From positions 124,001-188,000 of the forward strand of contig NW_027476276.1 in assembly GCF_051020955.1 (NCBI RefSeq): a stretch of 64,000 nt of DNA, given 5' to 3'. Position 1 is the stretch's first letter. Every line of letters starts with the position of its first letter. Below the pieces are notes generated by a model, which saw nothing but the letters and a program-made list of their open reading frames with translations, was not told the DNA's origin and searched no databases. This document shows, piece by piece, positions 50,201-63,600 of the stretch. The position numbers and the translations under genes were made by a program. The stretch comes from Megalopta genalis (taxonomy: Eukaryota; Arthropoda; Insecta; Hymenoptera; Halictidae).

Positions 50201-52605
50201 GTAGGAGGCTTTGCTTCAAAGCCATGCGACACAAATGGTTTAGCTTCAAATACTTGCGATACAATTGATATAGCTTCAAATGCATGCGAAACAAACGAGT
50301 TAGATTCAAATCCAAGCAAAACAGATGATTTAGTTTCAAATCAATGCGAAGTAGAAGGCTTAGCTTCAAATCCATGCGACACAAATGATTTAGCTTCAAA
50401 TACTTGCGATAGAAGTGATATAGCTTCAATGCAGGCGAAACAAACGAGTTAGCTTCAAAGCCATGCAACACAAATGATTTAGCTTCATATACTTGCGATA
50501 TAAATGATATAGCTTCAAATGCAGGCGAAACAAACGATTTAGCTTCAAATCCAAGGAAACACATGGTTTAGTTTCAAATCAATGCGAAGTAGGAGGCTTA
50601 TCCTCAAAGCCATGCGACGCAAATGATTTAGCTTCAAATACTTGCGATATAACTGATATAGCTTCAAATGCAGGCGAAATAAACGAGTTAGCCTCAAATC
50701 TGTGCGAAACACATGATTTAGCTTCAAATCCATGCGAACCACATGATTTAGTTTCAAATCAATGTGAAGTAGAAGGCTTAGCTTCAAATCCATGCGAAAC
50801 ACATGATTTAGTTTCAAATCAATGCGAAGCAGAAGGCTTAGCTTCAAATCCATGCGAAACAAATGATTTAGTTTCACACACTTGCGATATAAATGATATA
50901 GCTTCAAATGCAGGCGAAACAAACGAGTTAGCTTCAAATCCAAGCGTAGCACGTGATTTACCTTCAAATTAATGCGAAGTAGAAGGCTTATCCACAAAGC
51001 CATACGACACAAATGATTTAGCTTCAAATACTTGCGATACAATTGATATAGCTTCAAATGCATGCGAAACAAACGAGTTAGCTTCAAATACAAGCGAAAC
51101 ACATGATTTAGTTCCTAATCAATGCGAAGTAGAAGGCTTAGCTTCAAATCCATGCGACACAAATGATTTAGCTTCAAATACTTGCGATAGAAGTGATATA
51201 GCTTCAATGCAGGCGTAACAAACGAGTTAGCTTCAAAGCCATGCAACACAAATGATTTAGCTTCATATACTTGCGATATAAATGATATAGCTTCAAATGC
51301 AGGCGAAACAAACGAGTTAGCTTCAAATCCAAGCGAAACACATGATTTACCTTCAAATTAATGCGAAGTAGAAGGCTCATCCTCAAAGCCATGCGACACA
51401 AATGATTCAGATTCAAATACTTGCAATATAATTGATATAGCTTCAAATGCAGGCGAAACAAACGAGGTAGCTTCAAATCCAAGCGAAACACATGATTTAG
51501 TTCCAAATCAATGCGAAGTAGGAGGCTTATCCTCAAAGCCATGCGACACAAATGATTTAACTTCAAATACTTGCGATATAACTGATATAGCTTCAAATGC
51601 AGGCGAAATAAACGAGTTAGCTTCAAATCTGTGCGAAACACATGATTTAGCTTCAAATCAATGCGAAGCAGAAGGCTGAGCTTCAAATCCATGCGAAACA
51701 AATGATTTAGTTTCACATACTTGCGATATAAATGATATAGCTTCAAATGCAGGCGATACAAACGAGTTAGCTTCAAATCCAAGCGAAGCACGTGATTTAC
51801 CTTCAAATTAATGCGAAGTAGAAGGCTTATCCACAAAGCCATGCGACACAAATGATTTAGCTTCAAATACTTGCGATACAATTGATATAGCTTCAAATGC
51901 AGGCGATACAAACGAGTTAGCTTCAAATCCAAGCGAAACACATGGTTTAGTTTCAAATCAATGCGAAGTAGGAGGCTTATCCTCAAAGCCATGCGACACA
52001 AATGATTTAGCTTCAAATACTTGCGATAGAAGTGATATAGCTTCAATGCAGGCGAAACAAACGAGATAACTTCAAAGCCATGCAACACAAATGATTTAGC
52101 TTCATATACTTGCGATATAAATGATATAGCTTCAAATGCAGGCGAAACAAACGAGTTAGCTTCAAATCCAAGCGAAACACATGGTTTAGTTTCAAATCAA
52201 TGAGAAGTAGGAGGCTTATCCTCAAAGCCATGCGACACAAATGATTTAGCTTCAAATACTTGCGATACAATTGATACAGCTTCAAATTCATGCGAAACAA
52301 ACGAGTTAGCTTCAAATCCAAGCGAAACACATGATTTAGTTCCAAATCAATGCGAAGTAGAAGGTTTAGCTTCAAATCCAAGCGAAACACATGATTTTCC
52401 TTCAAATTAATGCGAAGTAGAAGGCTTATTCTCAAAGCCATGCGACACAAATGATTTAGCTTCAAATACTTGCGATATAATTGATATAGCATCAAATGCA
52501 GGCGAAACAAACGAGTTAGCTTCAAATCTGTGCGAAACACATGATTTAGCTTCAAATCAAGGCGAAGTAGGAGGCTTAGCTTCAAATCCAAGCGAAACAC
52601 ATGAT

Positions 52606-55600
52606 TTACTTCAAATTAATGCGAAGTAGAAGGCTTATCCTCAAAGCCATGCGACACAAATGATTCAGCTTCAAATACTTGCGATATAATTGATTTAGCT
52701 TCAAATGCAAGCGAAACAAACGAGTTAGATTCAAATCCAAGCAAAACAGATGATTTAGTTTCAAATCAATGCGAAGTAGAAGGCTTAGCTTCAAATCCAT
52801 GCGACACAAATGATTTAGCTTCAAATACTTGCGATAGAAGTGATATAGCTTCAATGCATGCGAAACAAACGAGTTAGCTTCAAATCCAAGCGAAACACAT
52901 GATTTAGTTCCAAATCAATGCGAAGTAGAAAGCTTAGCTTCAAATCCATGCGACACAAATGATTTAGCTTCAAATACTTGCGATAGAAGTGATATAGCTT
53001 CAATGCAGGCGAAACAAACGAGTTAGCTTCAAATCCAAGCGAAGCACGTGATTTACCTTCAAATTAATGCGAAGTAGAAGGCTTATCCACAAAGCCATGC
53101 GACACAAATGATTTAGCTTCAAATACTTGCGATACAATTGATATAGCTTCAAATGCAGGCGAAACAAACGAGTTAGCTTCAAAGCCATGCAACACAAATG
53201 ATTTAGCTTCATATACTTGCGATATAAATGAGATAGCTTCAAATGCAGGCGAATCAAACGAGTTAGCTTCAAATCCAAGCGAAACACATGGTTTAGTTTC
53301 AAATCAATGCGAAGTAGGAGGCTTATCCTCAAAGCCATGCGACACAAATGATTTAGCTTCAAATACTTGCGATATAACTCATATAGCTTCAAATGCAGGC
53401 GAAACAAACGAGTTAGCTTCAAATCCAAGCGAAGCACGTGATTTAGTTCCAAATCAATGCGAAGTAGAAGGCTTAGCTTCAAATCCAAGCGAAACACATG
53501 ATTTACCTTCAAATTAATGCGAAGTAGAAGGCTTATCCTCAAAGCCATGCGACACAAATGATTCAGCTTCAATTACTTGCGATATAATTGATTTAGCTTC
53601 AAATGCAAGCGAAACAAACGAGTTAGATTCAAATCCAAGCAAAACAGATGATTTAGTTTCAAATCAATGCGAAGTAGAAGGCTTAGCTTCAAATCCATGC
53701 GACACAAATGATTTAGCTTCAAATACTTGCGATAGAAGTGATATAGCTTCAATGCAGGCGAAACAAACGAGTTAGCTTCAAAGCCATGCAACACAAATGA
53801 TTTAGCTTCATATACTTGCGATATAAACGATATAGCTTCAAATGCAGGCGAAACAAACGAGTTAGCTTCAAATCCAAGCGAAACACATGGTTTAGTTTCA
53901 AATCAATGCGAAGTAGGAGGCTTATCCTCAAAGCCATGCGACGCAAATGATTTAGCTTCAAATACTTGCGATATAACTGATATAGCTTCAAATGCAGGCG
54001 AAATAAACGAGTTAGCTTCAAATCTGTGCGAAACACATGATTTAGCTTCAAATCCATGCGAACCACATGATTTAGTTTCAAATCAATGTGAAGTAGAAGG
54101 CTTAGCTTCAAATCCATGCGAAACACATGATTTAGTTTCAAATCAATGCGAAGCAGAAGGCTTAGCTTCAAATCCATGCGAAACAAATGATTTAGTTTCA
54201 CATACTTGCGATATAAATGATATAGCTTCAAATGCAGGCGAAACAAACGAGTTAGCTTAAAATCCAAGCGAAGCACGTGATTTACCTTCAAATTAATGCG
54301 AAGTAGAAGGCTTATAATCAAAGCCATGCGACACAAATGATTTAGCTTCAAATACTTGCGATACAATTGATATAGCTTCAAATGCATGCCAAACAAACGA
54401 GTTAGCTTCAAATCCAAGCGAAACACATGATTTAGTTCCAAATCAATGCGAAGTAGAAGCCTTAGCTTCAAATCCATGCGACACAAATGATTTAGCTTCA
54501 AATACTTGCGATAGAAGTGATATAGCTTCAATGCAGGCGAAACAAACGAGTTAGCTTCAAAGCCATGCAACACTAATGATTTAGCTTCATATACTTGCGA
54601 TATAAATGATATAGCTTCAAATGCTAGCGATACAAACGAGTTAGCTTCAAATCCAAGCGAAACACATGGTTTAGTTTCAAATCAATGCGAAGTAGGAGGC
54701 TTATCCTCAAAGCCATGCGACACAAATGATTTAGCTTCAAATACTTGCGATATAACTAATATAGCTTCAAATGCAGGCGAAATAAACGAGTTAGCCTCAA
54801 ATCAGTGCGAAACACATGATTTAGCTTCAAATCCATGCGAACCACATGATTTAGTTTCAAATCAATGTGAAGTAGAAGGCTTAGCTTCAAATCCATGCGA
54901 AACACATGATTTAGTTTCAAATCAATGCGAAGCAGAAGGCTTAGCTTCAAATCCATGCGAAACAAATGATTTAGTTTCACATACTTGCGATATAAATGAT
55001 ATAGCTTCAAATGCAGGCGAAACAAACGAGTTAGCTTCAAATCGAAGCGAAGCACGTGATTTACCTTCAAATTAATGCGAAGTAGTAGGCTTATCCTCAA
55101 AGCCATGCGACACAAATGATTTAGCTTCAAATACTTGCGATACAATTGATATAGCTTCAAATGCATGCGAAACAAACGAGTTAGCTTCAAATACAAGCGA
55201 AACACATGATTTAGTTCCAAATCAATGCGAAGTAGAAGGTTTAGCTTCAAATCCAAGCGAAACACATGATTTTCCTTCAAATTAATGCGAAGTAGAAGGC
55301 TTATTCTCAAAGCCATGCGACACAAATGATTTAGCTTCAAATACTTGCGATATAATTGATATAGCATCAACTGCAGGCGAAACAAACGAGTTAGCTTCAA
55401 ATCTGTGCGAAACACATCATTTAGCTTCAAATCAATCCGAAGTAGAAGGCTTAGCTTCAAAGCCATGCGACACAAATGATTTAGCTTCAAATACTTGCGA
55501 TATAACTGATGTAGCTTCAAACGCAGGCGAAACAATCGCGTTAGCTTCAAATCCAAGCGAAACACATGATTTAGTTCCAAATCAATGCGAAGTAGAAGGC

Positions 55601-57640
55601 TTAGCTTCAAATCCAAGCGAAACACATGATTTACTTCAAATTAATGCGAAGTAGAAGGCTTATCCTCAAAGCCATGCGACACAAATGATTCAGCTTCAAA
55701 TACTTGCGATATAATTGATTTAGCTTCAAATGCAAGCGAAACAAACGAGTTAGATTCAAATCCAAGCAAAACAGATGATTTAGTTTCAAATCAATGCGAA
55801 GTAGAAGGCTTAGCTTCAAATCCATGCGACACAAATGATTTAGCTTCAAATACTTGCGATAGAAGTGATATAGCTTCAATGCATGCGAAACAAACGAGTT
55901 AGCTTCAAATCCAAGCGAAACACATGATTTAGTTCCAAATCAATGCGAAGTAGAAAGCTTAGCTTCAAATCCATGCGACACAAATGATTTAGCTTCAAAT
56001 ACTTGCGATAGAAGTGATATAGCTTCAATGCAGGCGAAACAAACGAGTTAGCTTCAAATCCAAGCGAAGCACGTGATTTACCTTCAAATTAATGCGAAGT
56101 AGAAGGCTTATCCACAAAGCCATGCGACACAAATGATTTAGCTTCAAATACTTGCGATACAATTGATATAGCTTCAAATGCAGGCGAAACAAACGAGTTA
56201 GCTTCAAATCCAAGCGAAGCACGTGATTTAGTTCCAAATCAATGCGAAGTAGAAGGCTTAGCTTCAAATCCAAGCGAAACACATGATTTACCTTCAAATT
56301 AATGCGAAGTAGAAGGCTTATCCTCAAAGCCATGCGACACAAATGATTCAGCTTCAATTACTTGCGATATAATTGATTTAGCTTCAAATGCAAGCGAAAC
56401 AAACGAGTTAGATTCAAATCCAAGCAAAACAGATGATTTAGTTTCAAATCAATGCGAAGTAGAAGGCTTAGCTTCAAATCCATGCGACACAAATGATTTA
56501 GCTTCAAATACTTGCGATAGAAGTGATATAGCTTCAATGCAGGCGAAACAAACGAGTTAGCTTCAAAGCCATGCAACACAAATGATTTAGCTTCATATAC
56601 TTGCGATATAAACGATATAGCTTCAAATGCAGGCGAAACAAACGAGTTAGCTTCAAATCCAAGCGAAACACATGGTTTAGTTTCAAATCAATGCGAAGTA
56701 GGAGGCTTATCCTCAAAGCCATGCGACGCAAATGATTTAGCTTCAAATACTTGCGATATAACTAATATAACTTCAAATGCAGGCGAAATAAACGAGTTAG
56801 CCTCAAATCAGTGCGAAACACATGATTTAGCTTCAAATCCATGCGAACCACATGATTTAGTTTCAAATCAATGTGAAGTAGAAGGCTTAGCTTCAAATCC
56901 ATGCGAAACACATGATTTAGTTTCAAATCAATGCGAAGCAGAAGGCTTAGCTTCAAATCCATGCGAAACAAATGATTTAGTTTCACATACTTGCGATATA
57001 AATGATATAGCTTCAAATGCAGGCGAAACAAACGAGTTAGCTTCAAATCGAAGCGAAGCACGTGATTTACCTTCAAATTAATGCGAAGTAGTAGGCTTAT
57101 CCTCAAAGCCATGCGACACAAATGATTTAGCTTCAAATACTTGCGATACAATTGATATAGCTTCAAATGCATGCGAAACAAACGAGTTAGCTTCAAATAC
57201 AAGCGAAACACATGATTTAGTTCCAAATCAATGCGAAGTAGAAGGTTTAGCTTCAAATCCAAGCGAAACACATGATTTTCCTTCAAATTAATGCGAAGTA
57301 GAAGGCTTATTCTCAAAGCCATGCGACACAAATGATTTAGCTTCAAATACTTGCGATATAATTGATATAGCATCAACTGCAGGCGAAACAAACGAGTTAG
57401 CTTCAAATCTGTGCGAAACACATCATTTAGCTTCAAATCAATCCGAAGTAGAAGGCTTAGCTTCAAAGCCATGCGACACAAATGATTTAGCTTCAAATAC
57501 TTGCGATATAACTGATGTAGCTTCAAACGCAGGCGAAACAATCGCGTTAGCTTCAAATCCAAGGGACACCAATGATTTAGCTGCGAATCAATGCTATGTA
57601 GAAGGTTTATCTTCAAATCCATGCGACACAAATGTTTTAG
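52606..57640. repeat. Overlapping 2-3 kb repeats with an 8-monomer indel
   Basis: About 52606-53180 matches 55631-56205 at offset 3025. From about 53401 the match to 56186 onward has offset 2785. The second copy therefore lacks 240 bases, exactly eight monomers. In addition about 54756-55560 matches 56762-57566 at offset 2006. The offsets 3025 and 2785 equal 101 and 93 monomers minus five one-base deletions. Confidence 0.75.
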
Positions 57641-60600
57641 CTTCAAATTCTTGCGATATAAATGATATAGCTCCAAATGCAGGCGATACAAACGAGTTAG
57701 CTTCTAATCCATCCGAAACTTATGATTTTGCATCAAATCAATGCGAACTAGATGTCTTAGCTTCTAATCCATGCGGAAAAAATGATTTAGCTTCAAATTC
57801 TTGCTATATAAGTGATATAGATTCTACTGCAGGCGAAACAAACGAGATAGCATCAAATTCATGCGAAACACATGATTTAGCTGTAAATCAATGCTATGTA
57901 GAAGGTTTAGCTTCAAATCCATGCAATACACAAGATTTAGGTTCAAATCAATGCGATGTATTAGGTTTAGCTTTAAATCAATTCGAAGCATACGGCTTAG
58001 ATTCAAATCCGTGCCAATCAAATGGTTTAGCTGCAATTACATGTGATATACGTTATTTAGATGCAACTGCATGCGCAAAAAACGAGTTAGCTTCAAATCC
58101 AAGCGAAACACATGATTTACCTTCAAATTAATGCGAAGTAGAAGGCTTATCCTCAAAGCCATGCGACACAAATGATTCAGATTCAAATACTTGCAATATA
58201 ATTGATATAGCTTCAAATGCAGGCGAAACAAACGAGGTAGCTTCAAATCCAAGCGAAACACATGATTTAGTTCCAAATCAATGCGAAGTAGGAGGCTTAT
58301 CCTCAAAGCCATGCGACACAAATGATTTAACTTCAAATACTTGCGATATAAATGATATAGCTTCAAATGCAGGCGAAACAAACGAGTTAGCTTCAAATCC
58401 AAGCGAAGCACGTGATTTACCTTCAAATTAATGCGAAGTAGAAGGCTTATCCACAAAGCCATGCGACACAAATGATTTAGCTTCAAATACTTGCGATACA
58501 ATTGATATAGCTTCAAATGCATGCGAAACAAACGAGTTAGCTTCAAATCCAAGCGAAACACATGATTTAGTTCCAAATCAATGCGAAGTAGAAGGCTTAG
58601 CTTCAAATCCATGCGACACAAATGATTTAGCTTCAAATACTTGCGATAGAAGTGATATAGCTTCAATGCAGGCAAAACAAACGAGTTAGCTTCAAAGCCA
58701 TGCAATACAAATGATTTAGCTTCATATACTAGCGATATAAATGATATAGCTTCAAATGCAGGCGATACAAACGAGTTAGCTTCAAATCCAAGCGAAACAC
58801 ATGGTTTAGTTTCAAATCAATGCGAAGTAGGAGGCTTATCCTCAAAGCCATGCGACACAAATGATTTAGCTTCAAATACTTGCGATAGAAGTGATATAGC
58901 TTCAATGCAGGCGAAACAAACGAGATAATTTCAATGCCATGCAACACAAATGATTTAGCTTCATATACTTGCGATATAAATGATATAGCTTCAAATGCAG
59001 GCGAAACAAACGAGTTAGCTTCAAATCCAAGCGAAGCACGTGATTTACCTTCAAATTAATGCGAAGTAGAAGGCTTATCCACAAAGCCATGCGACACAAA
59101 TGATTTAGCTTCAAATACTTGCGATACAATTGATATAGCTTCAAATGCATGCGAAACAAACGAGTTAGCTTCAAATCCAAGCGAAACACATGATTTAGTT
59201 CCAAATCAATGCGAAGTAGAAGGCTTAGCTTCAAATCCATGCGACACAAATGATTTAGCTTCAAATACTTGCGATAGAAGTGATATAGCTTCAATGCAGG
59301 CGAAACAAACGAGTTAGCTTCAAAGCCATGCAATACAAATGATTTAGCTTCATATACTAGCGATATAAATGATATAGCTTCAAATGCAGGCGATACAAAC
59401 GAGTTAGCTTCAAATCCAAGCGAAACACATGGTTTAGTTTCAAATCAATGCGAAGTAGGAGGCTTATCCTCAAAGCCATGCGACACAAATGATTTAGCTT
59501 CAAATACTTGCGATAGAAGTGATATAGCTTCAATGCAGGCGAAACAAACGAGATAATTTCAATGCCATGCAACACAAATGATTTAGCTTCATATACTTGC
59601 GATATAAATGATATAGCTTCAAATGCAGGCGAAACAAACGAGTTAGCTTCAAATCCAAGCGAAACACATGGTTTAGCTTCATATTCTTGCGAAACAAATG
59701 GTTTAGATTCCGATAATTGTGATAAACATTATTTAGCTTCAAATGCAGGCGAAACACATAATTTAGATACAAACCAATGCGACGTAGAAGGCTTAGCTTC
59801 AAATCCATGCGAAACACATGATTTAGCATCAATTCCATGGGAGAAAAATGATTTAGATTCAAATTCATGCGTAACATATGGTTTAGCTTCATATTCTTGT
59901 GAAACAAATGGTTTTGCTTCTGATAATTGTGATAAACATGATTTGGCTTCAACTGCATACGAAACAAACGAGTTAGCTTCAAATTCAAGGGAAACAAATG
60001 ATTTAGATTCAAATTAATGCGAAGTAGAAGGCTTATCCTCAAAGCCATGCGACACAAATGGTTTAGCTTCAAATACTTGCGATACAATTGATATAGCTTC
60101 AAATGCATGCGAAACAAACGAGTTAGCTTCAAATCCAAGCGAAACACATGATTTAGTTCCAAATCAATGCGAAGTAGAAGGCTTAGCTTCAAATCCAAGC
60201 GAAACACATGATTTACCTTCAAATTAATGCAAAGTGGAAGTCTTATGCTCAAAGCCATGCGACACAAATGATTTAGCTTCAAATACTTGCGATATAATTG
60301 ATATTGCTTCAAATGCAGGCGAAACAAACGAGTTAGCTTCAAATCTGTGCGAAATACATGATTTAGCTTCAAATTCATGCGAAACACATGGTTTAGCATC
60401 ATATTCTTGCGAAACAAATGGTTTAGATTCAGATAATTGTGATAAACATGATTTAGCTTCAAATGCAGGCGAAACAAACGAGTTACCTTCATATCCAAGC
60501 GAAGCACGTGATTTACCTTCAAATTAATGCAAAGTAGAAGGCTTATCCTCAAAGCAATGCGACACAAATGATTTAGCTACAAATACTTGCGATACAATTG

Positions 60601-63600
60601 ATATAGCTTCAAATGCATGCGAAACAAACGAGTTAGCTTCAAATCCAAGCGAAACACATGATTTAGTACCAAATCAATGCGAAGTAGGAGGCTTTGCTTC
60701 AAAGCCATGCGACACAAATGGTTTAGCTTCAAATACTTGCGATACAATTGATATAGCTTCAAATGCATGCGAAACAAACGAGTTAGCTTCAAATCCAAGC
60801 GAAACACATGATTTAGCTTCAAATCAATGCGAAGTAGGAGGCTTTGCTTCAAAGCCATGCGACACAAATGGTTTAGCTTCAAATACTTGCGATACAATTG
60901 ATATAGCTTCAAATGCATGCGAAACAAACGAGTTAGATTCAAATCCAAGCAAAACAGATGATTTAGTTTCAAATCAATGCGAAGTAGAAGGCTTAGCTTC
61001 AAATCCATGCGACACAAATGATTTAGCTTCAAATACTTGCGATAGAAGTGATATAGCTTCAATGCAGGCGAAACAAACGAGTTAGCTTCAAAGCCATGCA
61101 ACACAAATGATTTAGCTTCATATACTTGCGATATAAATGATATAGCTTCAAATGCAGGCGAAACAAACGATTTAGCTTCAAATCCAAGGAAACACATGGT
61201 TTAGTTTCAAATCAATGCGAAGTAGGAGGCTTATCCTCAAAGCCATGCGACGCAAATGATTTAGCTTCAAATACTTGCGATATAACTGATATAGCTTCAA
61301 ATGCAGGCGAAATAAACGAGTTAGCTTCAAATCTGTGCGAAACACATGATTTAGCTTCAAATCCATGCGAACCACATGATTTAGTTTCAAATCAATGTGA
61401 AGTAGAAGGCTTAGCTTCAAATCCATGCGAAACAAATGATTTAGTTTCACACACTTGCGATATAAATGATATAGCTTCAAATGCAGGCGAAACAAACGAG
61501 TTAGCTTCAAATCCAAGCGAAGCACGTGATTTACCTTCAAATTAATGCGAAGTAGAAGGCTTATCCACAAAGCCATACGACACAAATGATTTAGCTTCAA
61601 ATACTTGCGATACAATTGATATAGCTTCAAATGCATGCGAAACAAACGAGTTAGCTTCAAATACAAGCGAAACACATGATTTAGTTCCTAATCAATGCGA
61701 AGTAGAAGGCTTAGCTTCAAATCCATGCGACACAAATGATTTAGCTTCAAATACTTGCGATAGAAGTGATATAGCTTCAATGCAGGCGTAACAAACGAGT
61801 TAGCTTCAAAGCCATGCAACACAAATGATTTAGCTTCATATACTTGCGATATAAATGATATAGCTTCAAATGCAGGCGAAACAAACGAGTTAGCTTCAAA
61901 TCCAAGCGAAACACATGATTTACCTTCAAATTAATGCGAAGTAGAAGGCTCATCCTCAAAGCCATGCGACACAAATGATTCAGATTCAAATACTTGCAAT
62001 ATAATTGATATAGCTTCAAATGCAGGCGAAACAAACGAGGTAGCTTCAAATCCAAGCGAAACACATGATTTAGTTCCAAATCAATGCGAAGTAGGAGGCT
62101 TATCCTCAAAGCCATGCGACACAAATGATTCAGCTTCAAATACTTGCGATATAATTGATTTAGCTTCAAATGCAAGCGAAACAAACGAGTTAGATTCAAA
62201 TCCAAGCAAAACAGATGATTTAGTTTCAAATCAATGCGAAGTAGAAGGCTTAGCTTCAAATCCATGCGACACAAATGATTTAGCTTCAAATACTTGCGAT
62301 AGAAGTGATATAGCTTCAATGCATGCGAAACAAACGAGTTAGCTTCAAATCCAAGCGAAACACATGATTTAGTTCCAAATCAATGCGAAGTAGAAAGCTT
62401 AGCTTCAAATCCATGCGACACAAATGATTTAGCTTCAAATACTTGCGATAGAAGTGATATAGCTTCAATGCAGGCGAAACAAACGAGTTAGCTTCAAATC
62501 CAAGCGAAGCACGTGATTTACCTTCAAATTAATGCGAAGTAGAAGGCTTATCCACAAAGCCATGCGACACAAATGATTTAGGTTCAAATACTTGCGATAC
62601 AATTGATATAGCTTCAAATGCAGGCGAAACAAACGAGTTAGCTTCAAAGCCATGCAACACAAATGATTTAGCTTCATATACTTGCGATATAAATGAGATA
62701 GCTTCAAATGCAGGCGAAACAAACGAGTTAGCTTCAAATCCAAGCGAAACACATGGTTTAGTTTCAAATCAATGCGAAGTAGGAGGCTTATCCTCAAAGC
62801 CATGAGACACAAATGATTTAGCTTCAAATACTTGCGATATAACTCATATAGCTTCAAATGCAGGCGAAACAAACGAGTTAGCTTCAAATCCAAGCGAAGC
62901 ACGTGATTTAGTTCCAAATCAATGCGAAGTAGAAGGCTTAGCTTCAAATCCAAGCGAAACACATGATTTACCTTCAAATTAATGCGAAGTAGAAGGCTTA
63001 TCCTCAAAGCCATGCGACACAAATGATTCAGCTTCAATTACTTGCGATATAATTGATTTAGCTTCAAATGCAAGCGAAACAAACGAGTTAGATTCAAATC
63101 CAAGCAAAACAGATGATTTAGTTTCAAATCAATGCGAAGTAGAAGGCTTAGCTTCAAATCCATGCGACACAAATGATTTAGCTTCAAATACTTGCGATAG
63201 AAGTGATATAGCTTCAATGCAGGCGAAACAAACGAGTTAGCTTCAAAGCCATGCAAAACAAATGATTTAGCTTCATATACTTGCGATATAAACGATATAG
63301 CTTCAAATGCAGGCGAAACAAACGAGTTAGCTTCAAATCCAAGCGAAACACATGGTTTAGTTTCAAATCAATGCGAAGTAGGAGGCTTATCCTCAAAGCC
63401 ATGCGACGCAAATGATTTAGCTTCAAATACTTGCGATATAACTGATATAGCTTCAAATGCAGGCGAAATAAACGAGTTAGCTTCAAATCTGTGCGAAACA
63501 CATGATTTAGCTTCAAATCCATGCGAACCACATGATTTAGTTTCAAATCAATGTGAAGTAGAAGGCTTAGCTTCAAATCCATGCGAAACACATGATTTAG

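Larger units (their letters stand above)
48997..60690. repeat. Pair of 0.6-kb copies at offset 11082
   Basis: About 48997-49608 recurs at about 60079-60690. Shared unusual variants include GTGGAAGTCTTATGC (near 49151 and 60233), where the other copies of this unit read GGAAGGCTTATGC. This ties these two copies together more closely than to those at 1-20 kb. Confidence 0.7.
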
